Part shown: positions 29,784 through 39,582 of the stretch, piece after piece
Numbering within the stretch: position 1 is the stretch's first letter
Layout of the letters: the number at the start of each line of letters is the position of its first letter
Source of the DNA: Gammaproteobacteria bacterium Gsub
GTDB lineage: Bacteria; Pseudomonadota; Gammaproteobacteria; PS1; Pseudothioglobaceae
Assembly: GCA_002007405.1 (NCBI GenBank)
Contig: JYIN01000010.1
Span: 1 to 64,000 of the forward strand
Reading direction: 5' to 3'
Length of the DNA stretch: 64,000 nucleotides
Program-made: the position numbers and the translations under genes
Notes under the pieces: model-generated
Database searches by the model: none
What the model was told of the DNA's origin: nothing
Seen by the model: the letters and a program-made list of their open reading frames with translations, nothing else

Positions 29784-30866
29784 TTATGTGCTCTTAAAAA
29801 CCCACTTTGATGCCAACAAAAAATTAAGGAAAAATCCTAAGCCAATACCGATAAAAAAAGCAATTAACGGATAATGATAAAAAAATAGGATTTGTGTGGT
29901 GAGTAGATAATAACTGCCAACATTAACAACAAAACCTAACGATGAAGTGCTGATAAAAGCAAGCCATTGTTTTATTTTTGGTTTTCTGAGACGGGTTTTA
30001 AAAGTGGTTTTACGGTTAAACAGCCAATTAGCAGAAGCAGCAAACCAAAAAGAAACTATTCTAGCAATCATATGAGGTGAGGCAAACAACCACTGTGCCA
30101 ACAAATAAACACATAAATCAACCACCATACCATTTAAACCCACCAATCCAAACTGAAAAAGTTCGCTCAATCTAGGGTAGGCAAATTGATAAAGACGATG
30201 CAGATGCCTTAAATAATTCCATTGTTCTTTAGTATTTAATTTACTCTTGCCGAATGTGCGTTTTTTAAAGAAAATTGGCAGTTCAACAATGTGCTTAAAA
30301 TTGCCTTTAACCATCAATTCTAAGCCAATTTTATAGCCAATAGGGTTGAGGTTTTTGAGTGGCGGACAGTCTATTTTTCTAAAGGCGAAAAACCCTGACA
30401 TCGGGTCTTTTGCCTTAACTAATAGCGAGGATAAAAAGGTGGCAATTTTTGAGTTTAAGTGGCGTCCCAGATGCCAAGAGCCATCAATCTTGCCACCTTT
30501 AACAAAGCGTGAACCAATCACAAAATCCGCCCTATTTGTTGCTAATAAATCAACCATTTCAACGATGGTCTTTGCCGGGTGAGATAAATCAGCATCCATA
30601 ACCACAATATAATCCCCTTGTGCTTGTTTAAATCCATCTATCACCGCTAAAGCCAGACCATGATTGTGCAACCGAGTGATCAATTTGAGAGGGTAGTTTT
30701 GGCTGAGTTGCTGGGTAATTTCGGCTGAATTATCAGGCGAATTATCATCCATTAATAACACCTCATAATTTTGAGATGATAAAACATCATCAATGGCTTG
30801 GATTAGTGGGATTAAGTTATCTGCTTCGCAAAAAGTTGGGATAATAACGCTGATATTTTCATTCAT
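29784..30866 (-). CDS. Polyprenyl-phosphate glycosyltransferase (DPM1-like GT2) fused to a GtrA membrane domain
   Basis: A 360-residue protein in two parts. Residues 1 to about 225 are a GT2 enzyme of the dolichol/undecaprenyl-phosphate mannose synthase type: SVIIPTFCEADNL, LLMDDNSPDNS, the DxD motif VVMDADLSHP, and IGSRFVKGGKIDGSW. Residues from about 235 are a GtrA domain with four membrane helices. Such enzymes load a hexose from a nucleotide sugar on a lipid carrier, and GtrA may flip it. It is divergent from the TMTC-like GT-C gene, which could use such a lipid-linked donor. Donor sugar not determinable. Confidence 0.88.
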   Translation of the reverse strand: MNENISVIIPTFCEADNLIPLIQAIDDVLSSQNYEVLLMDDNSPDNSAEITQQLSQNYPLKLITRLHNHGLALAVIDGFKQAQGDYIVVMDADLSHPAKTIVEMVDLLATNRADFVIGSRFVKGGKIDGSWHLGRHLNSKIATFLSSLLVKAKDPMSGFFAFRKIDCPPLKNLNPIGYKIGLELMVKGNFKHIVELPIFFKKRTFGKSKLNTKEQWNYLRHLHRLYQFAYPRLSELFQFGLVGLNGMVVDLCVYLLAQWLFASPHMIARIVSFWFAASANWLFNRKTTFKTRLRKPKIKQWLAFISTSSLGFVVNVGSYYLLTTQILFFYHYPLIAFFIGIGLGFFLNFLLASKWVFKST

Positions 30867-31082
30867 ATATCTTAATTTTTAGGTGTTAATGAGTAAAATT
30901 AAAAAAGTTTTTGTTGATTTAGTGAAGAATATTTTAGTTTGGCAGCCATCAAAAATGCACGGGTTTTAACATAGAAAGTAGCTTAAACATATTTGAAAAA
31001 TGATGTTATCCTTGTATCCTTCATAAGGTTATATTTTATATGACAATTTTCGCTAAATTTATGGGCTACATAATAAAGGTTT

Positions 31083-32636
31083 ATGAAATCAAAGGTATTT
31101 TTTAATCAACAAAATCTAAGTCTATTCTTGCTCATTGGGCTACCTTTAGTGATTTATTGGCAAGTTTGGGATTATGATTTTATTTGGGACGATAGCGAGC
31201 ATTTAAAAGCACCATTTGTTATCAATCCAACATTTGGTAATTGGCTATCGCTGTGGAAGGGGTATTTTGGGCTATACATTCCTATTTTTTATACCTATTT
31301 ATCCTTTGTTTATAATGCTGCCAATATTCTATCGGTCCCTGTTGATTCGCTACTCCACATTAGTAATGTTATTATTCATATTGTTAATGGTTTATTGGTA
31401 TTTACTTTATTAAAATTCTTTATTGCTAACCCAAGGGCGGTTTTAATAGGTACTTTGATTTTTTTACTCCACCCTGTGCAGGTGGAATCTGTGGCGTGGA
31501 TTAGCGAATCAAGGGGTTTATTAGCCACGCTATTTGGTTTATTGGCTCTATATTATTACCTAAAAAAAACAACCCCAACTTATGGAGTTATTATTCTTAT
31601 TGTGCTGGCTATATTGGTTAAGCCTTCTGCCATTGTTTTTGTTTTGTTTTTTCTAGCGATTGATTATTTTTATTATGCAAAAAAATTAAAACCTAGTATT
31701 GTTAAATTACTGCCCTTGATATTCGTCATCATTCTCATCAGTGTTGTTAATTATATCGTTCAATACTATCATAACACTGCTGGTATTTTTGAAACATTAG
31801 AAATTGCCTTGTGGCAAAGAGTATTTGTTTGGTTCAGTGGTATTTTCTTTTATTTTTATAAAATAATATATCCATTTGATCTAGGGCTTTATGGGTTGAG
31901 CGCTAAGTTTCTTGTTGGGCAATCTTGGCTTTATCTGTTGGCAACGATTGGCGCTGTTAGTTTGACATTATTTTATCTAAAACAAAGAAAAAATAAGCTG
32001 GTTGTCTTAGCATTGGTTTTGTTTATCGTTGGTTTTTTACCGACTTCTGGCTTGGCAACATTTGGGTTTCAAACTTTTTCCGTGTTTGCTGATAGATATA
32101 TTTACAACTCTTTTTTTGCAGTGGCATTATGGGTTGGCTATGTCATCAACACAGTTAATCATCATTTATTAAACAAATTTTTTTGGTTGATTATTGTTGT
32201 ATTAATGGGTTTGAGTCTAAAGCAAATTTCTGTTTGGGAAAATGACGAAGCATTTTGGAAAAAACAAATTCAAACCTCATTTAGACCATTGAGTCCATTG
32301 ATTCATCATATGGCACAGGGTGATTCTAAAAAAGCACTGAGTCTTTTTGGGACAAAAAATCAATTACACCAAATTGCTAAAAATATGAATAACCAAGGGG
32401 TTAGTGCCAGCAAATTTGGGCAATATAAATTGGCAATCAAACATTATACTAAAGCGATTTCAATACGCAAAGACTACATCAGGGCGTATCACAACAGAAG
32501 TATTGCTTATTATAAAAACAAGCAATATTGCAAAGCTTTAAAGGATGCCGATACTGTGAAAAAATTAGGTGGAGAGTTATCTGCTGGTTTGCAAGGGGCA
32601 ATTGATCAAATTATTCTAAATCGGCAATGTTTATAG
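31083..32636 (+). CDS. TMTC-like GT-C membrane glycosyltransferase with C-terminal TPRs
   Basis: A 517-residue protein. Residues 10 to about 395 are hydrophobic with roughly ten membrane helices. An acidic pair in the first periplasmic loop (FIWDDSEHL) fits the GT-C catalytic site, and FLLHPVQVESVAWISESRG matches the conserved TMTC/DUF1736 signature. Residues from about 435 to 515 form two tetratricopeptide repeats (GVSASKFGQYKLAIKHYTKA, then AYHNRSIAYYKNKQYCKALK). Eukaryotic TMTC proteins are O-mannosyltransferases using dolichol-phosphate mannose; a similar lipid-linked donor is inferred here from the divergent DPM-type gene. The acceptor is unknown. Confidence 0.78.
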   Translation: MKSKVFFNQQNLSLFLLIGLPLVIYWQVWDYDFIWDDSEHLKAPFVINPTFGNWLSLWKGYFGLYIPIFYTYLSFVYNAANILSVPVDSLLHISNVIIHIVNGLLVFTLLKFFIANPRAVLIGTLIFLLHPVQVESVAWISESRGLLATLFGLLALYYYLKKTTPTYGVIILIVLAILVKPSAIVFVLFFLAIDYFYYAKKLKPSIVKLLPLIFVIILISVVNYIVQYYHNTAGIFETLEIALWQRVFVWFSGIFFYFYKIIYPFDLGLYGLSAKFLVGQSWLYLLATIGAVSLTLFYLKQRKNKLVVLALVLFIVGFLPTSGLATFGFQTFSVFADRYIYNSFFAVALWVGYVINTVNHHLLNKFFWLIIVVLMGLSLKQISVWENDEAFWKKQIQTSFRPLSPLIHHMAQGDSKKALSLFGTKNQLHQIAKNMNNQGVSASKFGQYKLAIKHYTKAISIRKDYIRAYHNRSIAYYKNKQYCKALKDADTVKKLGGELSAGLQGAIDQIILNRQCL

Positions 32637-32710
32637 TGCATACATAAAACCAACAAGTCTTGGGGTAGATTCTTAGTTGGAATCAAGAGGCAAAGCTTCT
32701 GGTTTGAAAA

Positions 32711-34090
32711 TTAAGCCTCAAACCAATTTAGTTTTTCTCGAAGTTTGACCACTTCGCCAACAATAATTAAAGTGGGTGCATGAATGTTTGTATTTTCAAC
32801 TAGGTTAGACAACTCCATCAATGTTGTTACATAAACTTTATGCTCAGGCGTTGTACCCCTTTCAATCAAAGCCACTGGCATATTCGCACGCATTCCATGT
32901 GCCATTAACTGTTTAGATAGATATTTAGCCCCAATCAATGCCATATAAAACACGATAGTTTGTTGCTCCACCACTAGCTCATCCCAAGGCAGGTTCATTG
33001 TACCGTCTTTCAGATGTCCAGTTACAAAACGCAACGATTGTGAATAATCTCTGTGGGTAAGCGGAATCCCAGAATAAGTTGAGCAACCACTCGCTGCAGT
33101 GATCCCCGGCACCACTTGAAATGGCACATTATTCTCAGCCAAAGTCTCAATTTCTTCACCACCACGCCCAAAAATAAACGGATCTCCCCCTTTTAGGCGA
33201 CAAACACGCCTGCCCTGTTTGGCTAAATCCACCAGTAACTGATTAATATCACCCTGTGCAACGGTGTGATTAGCACATTCTTTACCAACATAAATCAACT
33301 CTGCGTCCCGCCTAACCAGCTCCATTACTTCGTCAGAAACTAATCTATCATACAAAATAACATCGGCTTGTTGCATCAAACGCAAGGCTTTAAAAGTCAG
33401 CAAATCAGCATCACCCGGACCTGCACCCACCAAATACACTTCGCCAGTTTTATCATCTACATGCTCCCCAAGCTGTGCTTGTAAATCGGCTTTGGCTTCT
33501 TCAATTTTTCCAGAGAAAACTTTTTCTGCCACAATGCCAGAGAATATTTTCTCCCAAAAATGGCGACGGGATTCAATATTGTTCAATTTTTGCTTAACTT
33601 TATCTCTAAAATCACCTGCAAGTTCTGCCAATTTTCCATAGGCATGGGGAATGCTACTTTCTAATTTGGCACGAACGAGGCGCGCTAATACTGGCGCCTT
33701 ACCTGCTGATGAGACGGCAATGATAATCGGCGAGCGATCGACAATAGAAGGCATCACAAACGAGCACAAAGCAGGCGAATCCACCACATTAACCGGAATA
33801 TTTACCTCTTTTGCTAGCGCTGAAACACGGGCGTTTAAGTTGACATTATCAGTGGCAGAAATGATCAGCATTTGGGCGTTAATATCGCTTTTTATAAAGG
33901 CTTTTTTAATATATTTAATCTTTTTACTTTTGGCCAATTTCCTAATCTCCTCACAACACTCTTTTGCCACACAAGTAACTGCAGCATCGGCTTTTAATAG
34001 CAAATTAATCTTACGATAAGCAACATCACCACCACCAACCACTAGACAGGGTTGGTGTTTAATATCAATAAAAATGGGCAGATAATCCAT
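32711..34090 (-). CDS. cysG: Siroheme synthase CysG
   Basis: Multifunctional enzyme that makes siroheme from uroporphyrinogen III for sulfite/nitrite reductases. Residues 1 to about 210 are the precorrin-2 dehydrogenase/ferrochelatase part (NAD motif CLVVGGGDVAYRK). The C-terminal part is uroporphyrinogen methyltransferase (VYLVGAGPGDADLLTFKALR, VLYDRLV, GKECANH, RLKGGDPFIFGRGGEE, PGITAASG, PLTHRD). The ATG at 34090 gives 459 residues (E. coli 457); a longer reading adds 27 atypical residues. Its divergent neighbour is the Cys-rich unknown. In sulfur oxidisers siroheme serves DsrAB. Confidence 0.96.
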   Translation of the reverse strand: MDYLPIFIDIKHQPCLVVGGGDVAYRKINLLLKADAAVTCVAKECCEEIRKLAKSKKIKYIKKAFIKSDINAQMLIISATDNVNLNARVSALAKEVNIPVNVVDSPALCSFVMPSIVDRSPIIIAVSSAGKAPVLARLVRAKLESSIPHAYGKLAELAGDFRDKVKQKLNNIESRRHFWEKIFSGIVAEKVFSGKIEEAKADLQAQLGEHVDDKTGEVYLVGAGPGDADLLTFKALRLMQQADVILYDRLVSDEVMELVRRDAELIYVGKECANHTVAQGDINQLLVDLAKQGRRVCRLKGGDPFIFGRGGEEIETLAENNVPFQVVPGITAASGCSTYSGIPLTHRDYSQSLRFVTGHLKDGTMNLPWDELVVEQQTIVFYMALIGAKYLSKQLMAHGMRANMPVALIERGTTPEHKVYVTTLMELSNLVENTNIHAPTLIIVGEVVKLREKLNWFEA

Positions 34091-34122
34091 AGGTACTCGA
34101 CTATAAAATACGAAAATTGTAT

Positions 34123-34128
34123 TATAAT
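34123..34128 (+). promoter_or_regulatory. Candidate -10 box for the Cys-rich gene
   Basis: A perfect TATAAT lies 10-15 bases before the ATG at 34138. If used, the message would be leaderless or nearly so. No clear -35 box is seen at the expected distance. Confidence 0.35.
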
Positions 34129-34137
34129 CTATGCTTG

Positions 34138-34551
34138 ATGGACAACAAACATTACACCTGCTCTTTTTCACATTTAATTCTATCAGGGCGTTGTGGCTGT
34201 GAATTTAGTGCTAAAGACTGTGTGGCAGAAAAAGAATTTACCACTTGTATAGAAAAATCCTCATCAAACGACTGTCAAACCTTATATAAAAAGCTTCGAG
34301 ACAATAGCAATTTTGCACTTAAATCACACCACATTCACAATTTATCCATCAGTCAACAATCTCAAATTAAAATGGGTGGTCTGCTCGCTCTAACAGAAAT
34401 CATCAACCAATCACCTGCTGATAAAATTGATAACATTGCAAAACTAATAGCATTAGTCAAACAAAAATATAAAAGTTTTGAAAAAATCCCTTTTTCTCAA
34501 CTCATGCCAAAAATCGCTGCTTTTAAATTTAGACAACACAAAAAAATTTAG
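34138..34551 (+). CDS. Small Cys-rich protein of unknown function
   Basis: Not recognised with certainty. The ATG at 34138 gives 137 residues; a TTG at 34117 would add seven. Six cysteines fall in the first 46 residues (8, 19, 21, 28, 37, 46), with CGC at 19-21, and none after, which suggests a metal or Fe-S site or disulfide-rich N-terminus. The rest is Lys/Gln/Ile-rich and helical, with the segment KMGGLLALTEI. There is no signal peptide, so the protein should be cytoplasmic. It diverges from cysG with 47 bases between start codons. A TATAAT at 34123-34128 would put transcription start close to the ATG. Confidence 0.65.
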   Translation: MDNKHYTCSFSHLILSGRCGCEFSAKDCVAEKEFTTCIEKSSSNDCQTLYKKLRDNSNFALKSHHIHNLSISQQSQIKMGGLLALTEIINQSPADKIDNIAKLIALVKQKYKSFEKIPFSQLMPKIAAFKFRQHKKI

Positions 34552-34657
34552 CTGTAAAGACCTTTGGAAATCAAAGTGACTAACCCACTGATTTAGATAA
34601 TGTACAACCGAGTATCAAATACAAAAACCTTGAGGCATAAATTTTAGGTGTTATTTT

Positions 34658-34870
34658 TTGTCTTTGTTTTTTGAAAAATCGGCTCAAATTATAGTTTCAT
34701 CAGTAAAATACTGCTGTGGCATTTTGTTGAATGTATGCTTAACGGGGCTACCGATACAACGCATTATTTTAGCCAGCCCCAATAATAGGGTAATTGTGCT
34801 TGACCCATTTTTAGGCAGTGATACAATCGGCACATGTAGCACAGAAATATCAAAGAAAATGGATAGATAG
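34658..34870 (+). pseudogene. C-terminal relic of a type II/III DNA N4/N6 methyltransferase
   Basis: In frame, the segment IQRIILASPNNRVIVLDPFLGSDTIGT matches the SAM-binding motif of DNA adenine/cytosine-N4 methylases (normally RII.AS...D.VLDPFLGSGTTG), with the key Gly-Thr-Thr degraded to Asp-Thr-Ile. The upstream catalytic motif (DPPY/SPPY) and N-terminal parts are missing, and the frame ends soon after in KKMDR. This is therefore a broken remnant of a restriction-modification gene in the 358-bp gap before sucC. The rest of the gap (34552-34657) shows nothing recognisable. Confidence 0.7.
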
Positions 34871-34909
34871 AAAAATTCATAACCAAGATTGAACAACAAA
34901 AAATAGATT

Positions 34910-36067
34910 ATGCACATTCACGAATACCAAGCTAAAGATTTATTTAGGCAATTTAATATTCAAACACCAAGAGGGGTGCTTATTCATAATACGGATATGG
35001 CTTTTGATGCTTGCGATGTTTTGGGTGGTGAGGTTTGGGTGGTGAAAGCCCAAGTACATGCGGGAGGGCGTGGTAAAAGTGGGGGAGTGATTTTGTGTCA
35101 CAGCATTAAAGCGGTTGAGGCGGCTTGTAGAAAATTACTCGGCTCAAGGATTATAACCGAGCAAACTGGACCCAAAGGCCTGCCGATTAAGCAAGTGTTA
35201 GTCGAAGAAGGTCAAAATATTGAGAATGAATTGTATTTGAGTTTATTGATTGATAGACAAATACAAAAGATTACTATTCTTGCTGCTACCGAAGGCGGTA
35301 TGGATATTGAACAAATGGCTGCGCAAATGCCAAATAAAATTATTAAATTTAGTATTGACCCGCTGGGCGCGCTCAACGAAGACGACTGTAGCAAAATCGC
35401 CACCCAACTACAACTTAAAAAACCATTATTTACACAATTTACAACCATATTATTGGGTTTGTATAAAATTTTTGTGCAAAAAGATGCCAGCCTGATTGAA
35501 ATCAATCCGCTCATTATCACCCAAGGCCAACTGATTGCATTGGACGCTAAGATTGATTTTGACGATAACGCCTTGTTTCGTCATGAGGATATTAGCAAAC
35601 TGCGCGACAATTCTCAAGAAGACGAAAAAGCAATACAAGCCTGCAAATATCAGCTCAGTTATCTATCATTAGATGGCACTATTGGTTGCATGGTCAATGG
35701 TGCGGGTTTGGCGATGGCAACTATGGATTTGATTAAATATTATGGCAGCTCGGCGGCTAATTTTTTAGATGTAGGGGGTAGCACAACAGCACAAAGTGTT
35801 GCCAAGGCGTTTGAATTAATTCAAACTGAGGCAAATGTTAGGGGTATTTTGATAAATATTTTTGGTGGTATTGTGCGTTGTGATTTAATTGCCAAGGGGA
35901 TTTTACAAGCACTTGAAAAAGTGGGTTTAAGTCTTCCGGTTGTAGTGCGTTTAGAAGGCACAAATGCCACACAAGGGTTAGAATTATTAGACAAATCTGG
36001 ATTTAACATTCACCCAGAATCTGACCTTAATAAAGCCACTATTAAAATTGTGACACTGGCAAAATGA
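34910..36067 (+). CDS. sucC: Succinyl-CoA synthetase beta subunit (ADP-forming)
   Basis: Couples succinyl-CoA cleavage to nucleotide triphosphate formation in the TCA cycle. 385 residues (E. coli 388). It starts [21 protein letters not shown]; the ATP-grasp part has [17 protein letters not shown] and EINPLIIT; the CoA-ligase part has [17 protein letters not shown] and [23 protein letters not shown] and [14 protein letters not shown]. The end overlaps sucD by four bases (ATGA). No 2-oxoglutarate dehydrogenase genes are adjacent. Confidence 0.96.
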   Translation: MHIHEYQAKDLFRQFNIQTPRGVLIHNTDMAFDACDVLGGEVWVVKAQVHAGGRGKSGGVILCHSIKAVEAACRKLLGSRIITEQTGPKGLPIKQVLVEEGQNIENELYLSLLIDRQIQKITILAATEGGMDIEQMAAQMPNKIIKFSIDPLGALNEDDCSKIATQLQLKKPLFTQFTTILLGLYKIFVQKDASLIEINPLIITQGQLIALDAKIDFDDNALFRHEDISKLRDNSQEDEKAIQACKYQLSYLSLDGTIGCMVNGAGLAMATMDLIKYYGSSAANFLDVGGSTTAQSVAKAFELIQTEANVRGILINIFGGIVRCDLIAKGILQALEKVGLSLPVVVRLEGTNATQGLELLDKSGFNIHPESDLNKATIKIVTLAK

Positions 36068-36933
36068 GTGTTTTAATTGATAAAAATACCAAGGTCATAA
36101 CCCAAGGTTTTACTGGAAAACAAGGTACATTTCACTCACAACAATCAATCCTTTATGGCACCCAACTGGTTGGCGGGGTAACGCCTGGCAAAGGCGGACA
36201 GCGGCATCTTGGACTGCCAGTATTTAACAGCGTTAAAGAATCAATGTTTGAGACTGGGGCAAATGCAACTATGATTTATGTGCCACCGCGTTTTGCTTTT
36301 GCCTCTATTATTGAGGCGATTGAGGCACAAATGCCAGTGATTGCTTGTATTACTGAGGGGATTCCAGTGCAGGATATGCTTAAAATAAAAGCCATTCTAA
36401 CAGATTCAAACTCAATTTTAATCGGTCCTAACTGCCCAGGCGCCATCACCCCCCAAGAGTGCAAACTTGGGATTATGCCTGGAGATATTCATCAAGCGGG
36501 CAGTGTAGGCATTGTTTCACGCTCAGGCACACTGACTTATGAGGCAGTGCATCAAACCACCCGTGCTGGGCTTGGACAAAGCACTTGCATTGGCATTGGT
36601 GGTGATCCCATTCAAGGTATGGATTTTATTGATTGTTTGGCATTATTTGAGACCGATAGACAAACGCAATCTATTATTATGGTGGGTGAAATTGGTGGCA
36701 ATACTGAGCAAGAGGCTGCCGAATATATAAAATCTAATATCTCAAAACCTGTGGTTTCTTATATTGCTGGACTTAGTGCCCCTAAAGGCAGACGCATGGG
36801 GCATGCAGGCGCGGTGATTAGTGGTGGCATGGGGGCAGCACAAGACAAAATCAAAGCTCTTGAAAAATCAGGCGTAGCAATTGCACAAAGCCCAACAGAG
36901 ATGGCGACCACTTTATTAGAGATTTTAAAATAA
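36064..36933 (+). CDS. sucD: Succinyl-CoA synthetase alpha subunit
   Basis: Alpha subunit that carries the phosphohistidine and binds CoA; 289 residues as in E. coli. N-terminal [17 protein letters not shown] and GVTPGKGGQ are typical. The active-site His lies in [34 protein letters not shown] and [11 protein letters not shown] are also intact. Translationally coupled to sucC. The 67-base gap to the convergent queA gene has no convincing hairpin. Confidence 0.97.
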   Translation: MSVLIDKNTKVITQGFTGKQGTFHSQQSILYGTQLVGGVTPGKGGQRHLGLPVFNSVKESMFETGANATMIYVPPRFAFASIIEAIEAQMPVIACITEGIPVQDMLKIKAILTDSNSILIGPNCPGAITPQECKLGIMPGDIHQAGSVGIVSRSGTLTYEAVHQTTRAGLGQSTCIGIGGDPIQGMDFIDCLALFETDRQTQSIIMVGEIGGNTEQEAAEYIKSNISKPVVSYIAGLSAPKGRRMGHAGAVISGGMGAAQDKIKALEKSGVAIAQSPTEMATTLLEILK

Positions 36934-37000
36934 GGTTTTCGCATAATAAAAAACTCTCAAAATAAAAACCGATTGTAGATAGGTATTAAAAAGGGTTAAT

Positions 37001-38014
37001 TCAAGCGCGTTCTAATAACATTGCATCCCCATAAGAAAAAAACCGATAATGTTTTTCTATGGCGTGTTGATAGATTTCCAGCATACGCTTATGACCAATA
37101 AAAGCACTAACCAGCATCAATAATGAAGATTTAGGCAGGTGAAAATTGGTAATCATTTTATCTACCACTTTAAATTCATAGTTAGGGTAGATAAAAATAT
37201 CTGTTTCGCCATTTTGAGCACTCAGCACACCATTTTTAATACTTGATTCCAAAACCCGCACAGCGGTTGTTCCAACAGCAATAATACGCCCGCCATTCAT
37301 CTTAGTTTGGTTAATTTTATCAACCGTAGATTGGCTAATTTCAAAATACTCACTGTGCATTTTATGTTGGGTAATATTCTCAACCTTTACTGGCTGAAAG
37401 GTGCCAGAACCGATGTGTAAAGTTACAAAACAATGTTGAGTGCCTTTTTGCTCTAAAGACATCAACAGTGCTTTGTCAAAATGTAGCCCTGCTGTGGGGG
37501 CTGCTACCGATCCACGAGGCTTGGCATACACGGTTTGATAACGCTCTAAATCAATTTTACTGTCCGCTCTTTTAATATAAGGCGGCAGAGGGATATGACC
37601 AACATTATCAAGCAAATCAAACAATGATTGGTCTGTAAATTCTAAGGTATAAAAATTATTTTTTTTATCTAAAATCCTAGTATTAACACCATTTTCCAGC
37701 ACCATATAACTGCCAATTTTTGGTGCTCGGCTACTGCGAATCATCGCCAATGCCTGACTCTTACTCAACAAACGCTCAATCATAATCTCTACTTTGCCTC
37801 CTGTTGTTTTATTAGCCAACAAACGCGCTGGAATAACTCGGGTATTATTCATTACCAATAAATCACCTGATTGAATAAAATTGTCTATTTGAGAGAAAAA
37901 TGTATCTATAATCTTTGATTGTGCTACTAAAAGACGGGAACTATCTCTTCGTGTTGGTGGCTGTTGAGCAATCAATGACTTCGGCAAGTCAAACTCAAAG
38001 TCACTGAGGCGCAT
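37001..38014 (-). CDS. queA: S-adenosylmethionine:tRNA ribosyltransferase-isomerase
   Basis: Makes epoxyqueuosine in tRNA wobble position 34. The ATG at 38014 (MRLSDFEFDLPKSLIAQQP) gives 337 residues, near the family size (E. coli 356). Motifs include RDSSRLLV, LVMNNTRVIPARL, VAAPTAGLHFD, LHIGSGTFQPV and TNFHLPKSSLLMLVSAFIG. Its start overlaps the rnfG end by 14 bases, so it is read with the rnf operon, in the place where rnfE normally lies. A longer start would only extend further into rnfG. Confidence 0.95.
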   Translation of the reverse strand: MRLSDFEFDLPKSLIAQQPPTRRDSSRLLVAQSKIIDTFFSQIDNFIQSGDLLVMNNTRVIPARLLANKTTGGKVEIMIERLLSKSQALAMIRSSRAPKIGSYMVLENGVNTRILDKKNNFYTLEFTDQSLFDLLDNVGHIPLPPYIKRADSKIDLERYQTVYAKPRGSVAAPTAGLHFDKALLMSLEQKGTQHCFVTLHIGSGTFQPVKVENITQHKMHSEYFEISQSTVDKINQTKMNGGRIIAVGTTAVRVLESSIKNGVLSAQNGETDIFIYPNYEFKVVDKMITNFHLPKSSLLMLVSAFIGHKRMLEIYQHAIEKHYRFFSYGDAMLLERA

Positions 38015-38630
38015 TATCATATTCCAAACAAACCTTGTCTTCTGGTTTGAGTAGGCAAGGTTTGTGCAAAATTTGGTAAGTGGCAGTAACGATTGCACGA
38101 GGCGTTATAGTTGCCCCCGTAAATGCATCAAACACACCACCATCGCTCCGCACTTTCCAATTATTTTTATTTGGATTTAACAGTGAAAGCCCGCTAAATT
38201 GTTTAATCCAATCAGACTTACGCAACTCAACTTTATCACCAAGACCAGGGGTTTCTTTATGGGTAATCACGCGCACACCTAGCAGCTTTTTATCAATACC
38301 AACACCAGTTAGGAGACGAATGTTGCCGTTATAACCGTTTGGATAAGTATGTTCAATTAAATAGGCAAAGACTTGGTTATTTTTTTTGGCTGGATAAATG
38401 CCTATTTTTTGCCGCACCCCATGTAGGGTAGTTTGTCTAAAAAATTTATCCTTCAAAATGTCATTATCATAACCGCTGACCAACTCACCCAAACGCTTAA
38501 TCAATAATTGGTTTTCATTGTGTTTAATTTGTACCTTAGTGCGCTCTTGTGTGAATGTAACAAAAAACACACTAAATGCGGTAAAAATCAATAATAATAG
38601 CCCAGATTTTAAAATGGGATGTATTACCAT
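38001..38630 (-). CDS. rnfG: Rnf/Rsx complex subunit G
   Basis: Membrane-anchored periplasmic flavoprotein of the ion-translocating ferredoxin:NAD oxidoreductase. One N-terminal helix (SGLLLLIFTAFSVFFVTF), then the FMN-binding domain. The covalent FMN attachment motif is FTGATITPRAIV, with the flavinylated Thr. The start at 38628-38630 lies five bases after the rnfD stop and gives 209 residues (E. coli 206). KETPGLGDKVE is also conserved. Overlaps queA. Confidence 0.94.
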   Translation of the reverse strand: MVIHPILKSGLLLLIFTAFSVFFVTFTQERTKVQIKHNENQLLIKRLGELVSGYDNDILKDKFFRQTTLHGVRQKIGIYPAKKNNQVFAYLIEHTYPNGYNGNIRLLTGVGIDKKLLGVRVITHKETPGLGDKVELRKSDWIKQFSGLSLLNPNKNNWKVRSDGGVFDAFTGATITPRAIVTATYQILHKPCLLKPEDKVCLEYDNAPQ

Positions 38631-38634
38631 TTTA

Positions 38635-39582
38635 TCATTGCCCAAATACCCTAGGTTGGGTGTAGTAATCAATCAGTGGCACAGCAATATTCATCAACAA
38701 TACAGCGAATGCCACGCCGTCAGGATAGCCACCGAAGGTACGGATAATGACCACCAAAACACCAATTAAAAATCCATAAATAAGCCTGCCTTTTGGTGTT
38801 GTGCTGGCAGAGATTGGATCGGTAGCAATGAAAAATGCTCCCAACATGGTTGCACCCAATATTAAGTGATTTTGTGGTGGAATATAGAATTGATGATTAC
38901 TCAAAGACAATATTGACGCCATAACCACAACACCCATTATAAAGGCGGTGGGAATATGCCACATAATCACTTGACGAATCATTAAATACAGCCCGCCTAA
39001 TAAAAAACCAGCGTTAATCCACATTTGAGCTACCGAATAAAGCTCAATCTCGTCAGTGGTTTTACCAAGTGCTAATTGGGTTTTTAAGGTGTCTAATCGG
39101 GTAGCACCACTGAGTGCATCAACTGGGCTTGAATTAAAAATAACATTCAATGTCTGTGGCAGACTTAAAAATTCACTTGCCCAAGTGCTCATTTGTAGCG
39201 GGTAGGAAATCAGCAAAAATCCATAGCCTAACATTGCCGGATTAAAAGGATTATTGCCCAAACCACCATATAATTGTTTGCCAAAAACAATGGCAAAACT
39301 CACTCCCAGCACAACCAACCACCACGGTGCAATACTGGGGATTGAAATGGCTAATAAAACCGCTGTTAAAATAGCAGAACCATCACTAATAGCAGGCTTT
39401 ATGGGAAATTTTCGAATCCTTAAAAAGGTCGATTCAACAGCAATTGCTACTGCCACAGCCAAAACAATTTGCAAGAAAACACCCCAGCCAAAGAAATAAT
39501 AATGGGCGCCGATACCCAATACTAAGGCATAAATTACCTGACGCATGATCCATGAAGTTGAGTTAAATACTGGTATCGTCAT
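38635..39582 (-). CDS. rnfD: Rnf/Rsx complex subunit D
   Basis: Integral membrane flavoprotein (NqrB homologue) with about nine helices. The covalent FMN site is SGATRLDTLK. FGKQLYGGLGNNPFNPAMLGY, LGAFFIATDPISAST and GGYPDGVAFAVLLMN are diagnostic. The ATG at 39582 ([11 protein letters not shown]) is preferred, giving 315 residues and a 20-base overlap with rnfC; an upstream start at 39606 is possible. The protein is somewhat shorter than E. coli RnfD (352). Confidence 0.94.
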   Translation of the reverse strand: MTIPVFNSTSWIMRQVIYALVLGIGAHYYFFGWGVFLQIVLAVAVAIAVESTFLRIRKFPIKPAISDGSAILTAVLLAISIPSIAPWWLVVLGVSFAIVFGKQLYGGLGNNPFNPAMLGYGFLLISYPLQMSTWASEFLSLPQTLNVIFNSSPVDALSGATRLDTLKTQLALGKTTDEIELYSVAQMWINAGFLLGGLYLMIRQVIMWHIPTAFIMGVVVMASILSLSNHQFYIPPQNHLILGATMLGAFFIATDPISASTTPKGRLIYGFLIGVLVVIIRTFGGYPDGVAFAVLLMNIAVPLIDYYTQPRVFGQ

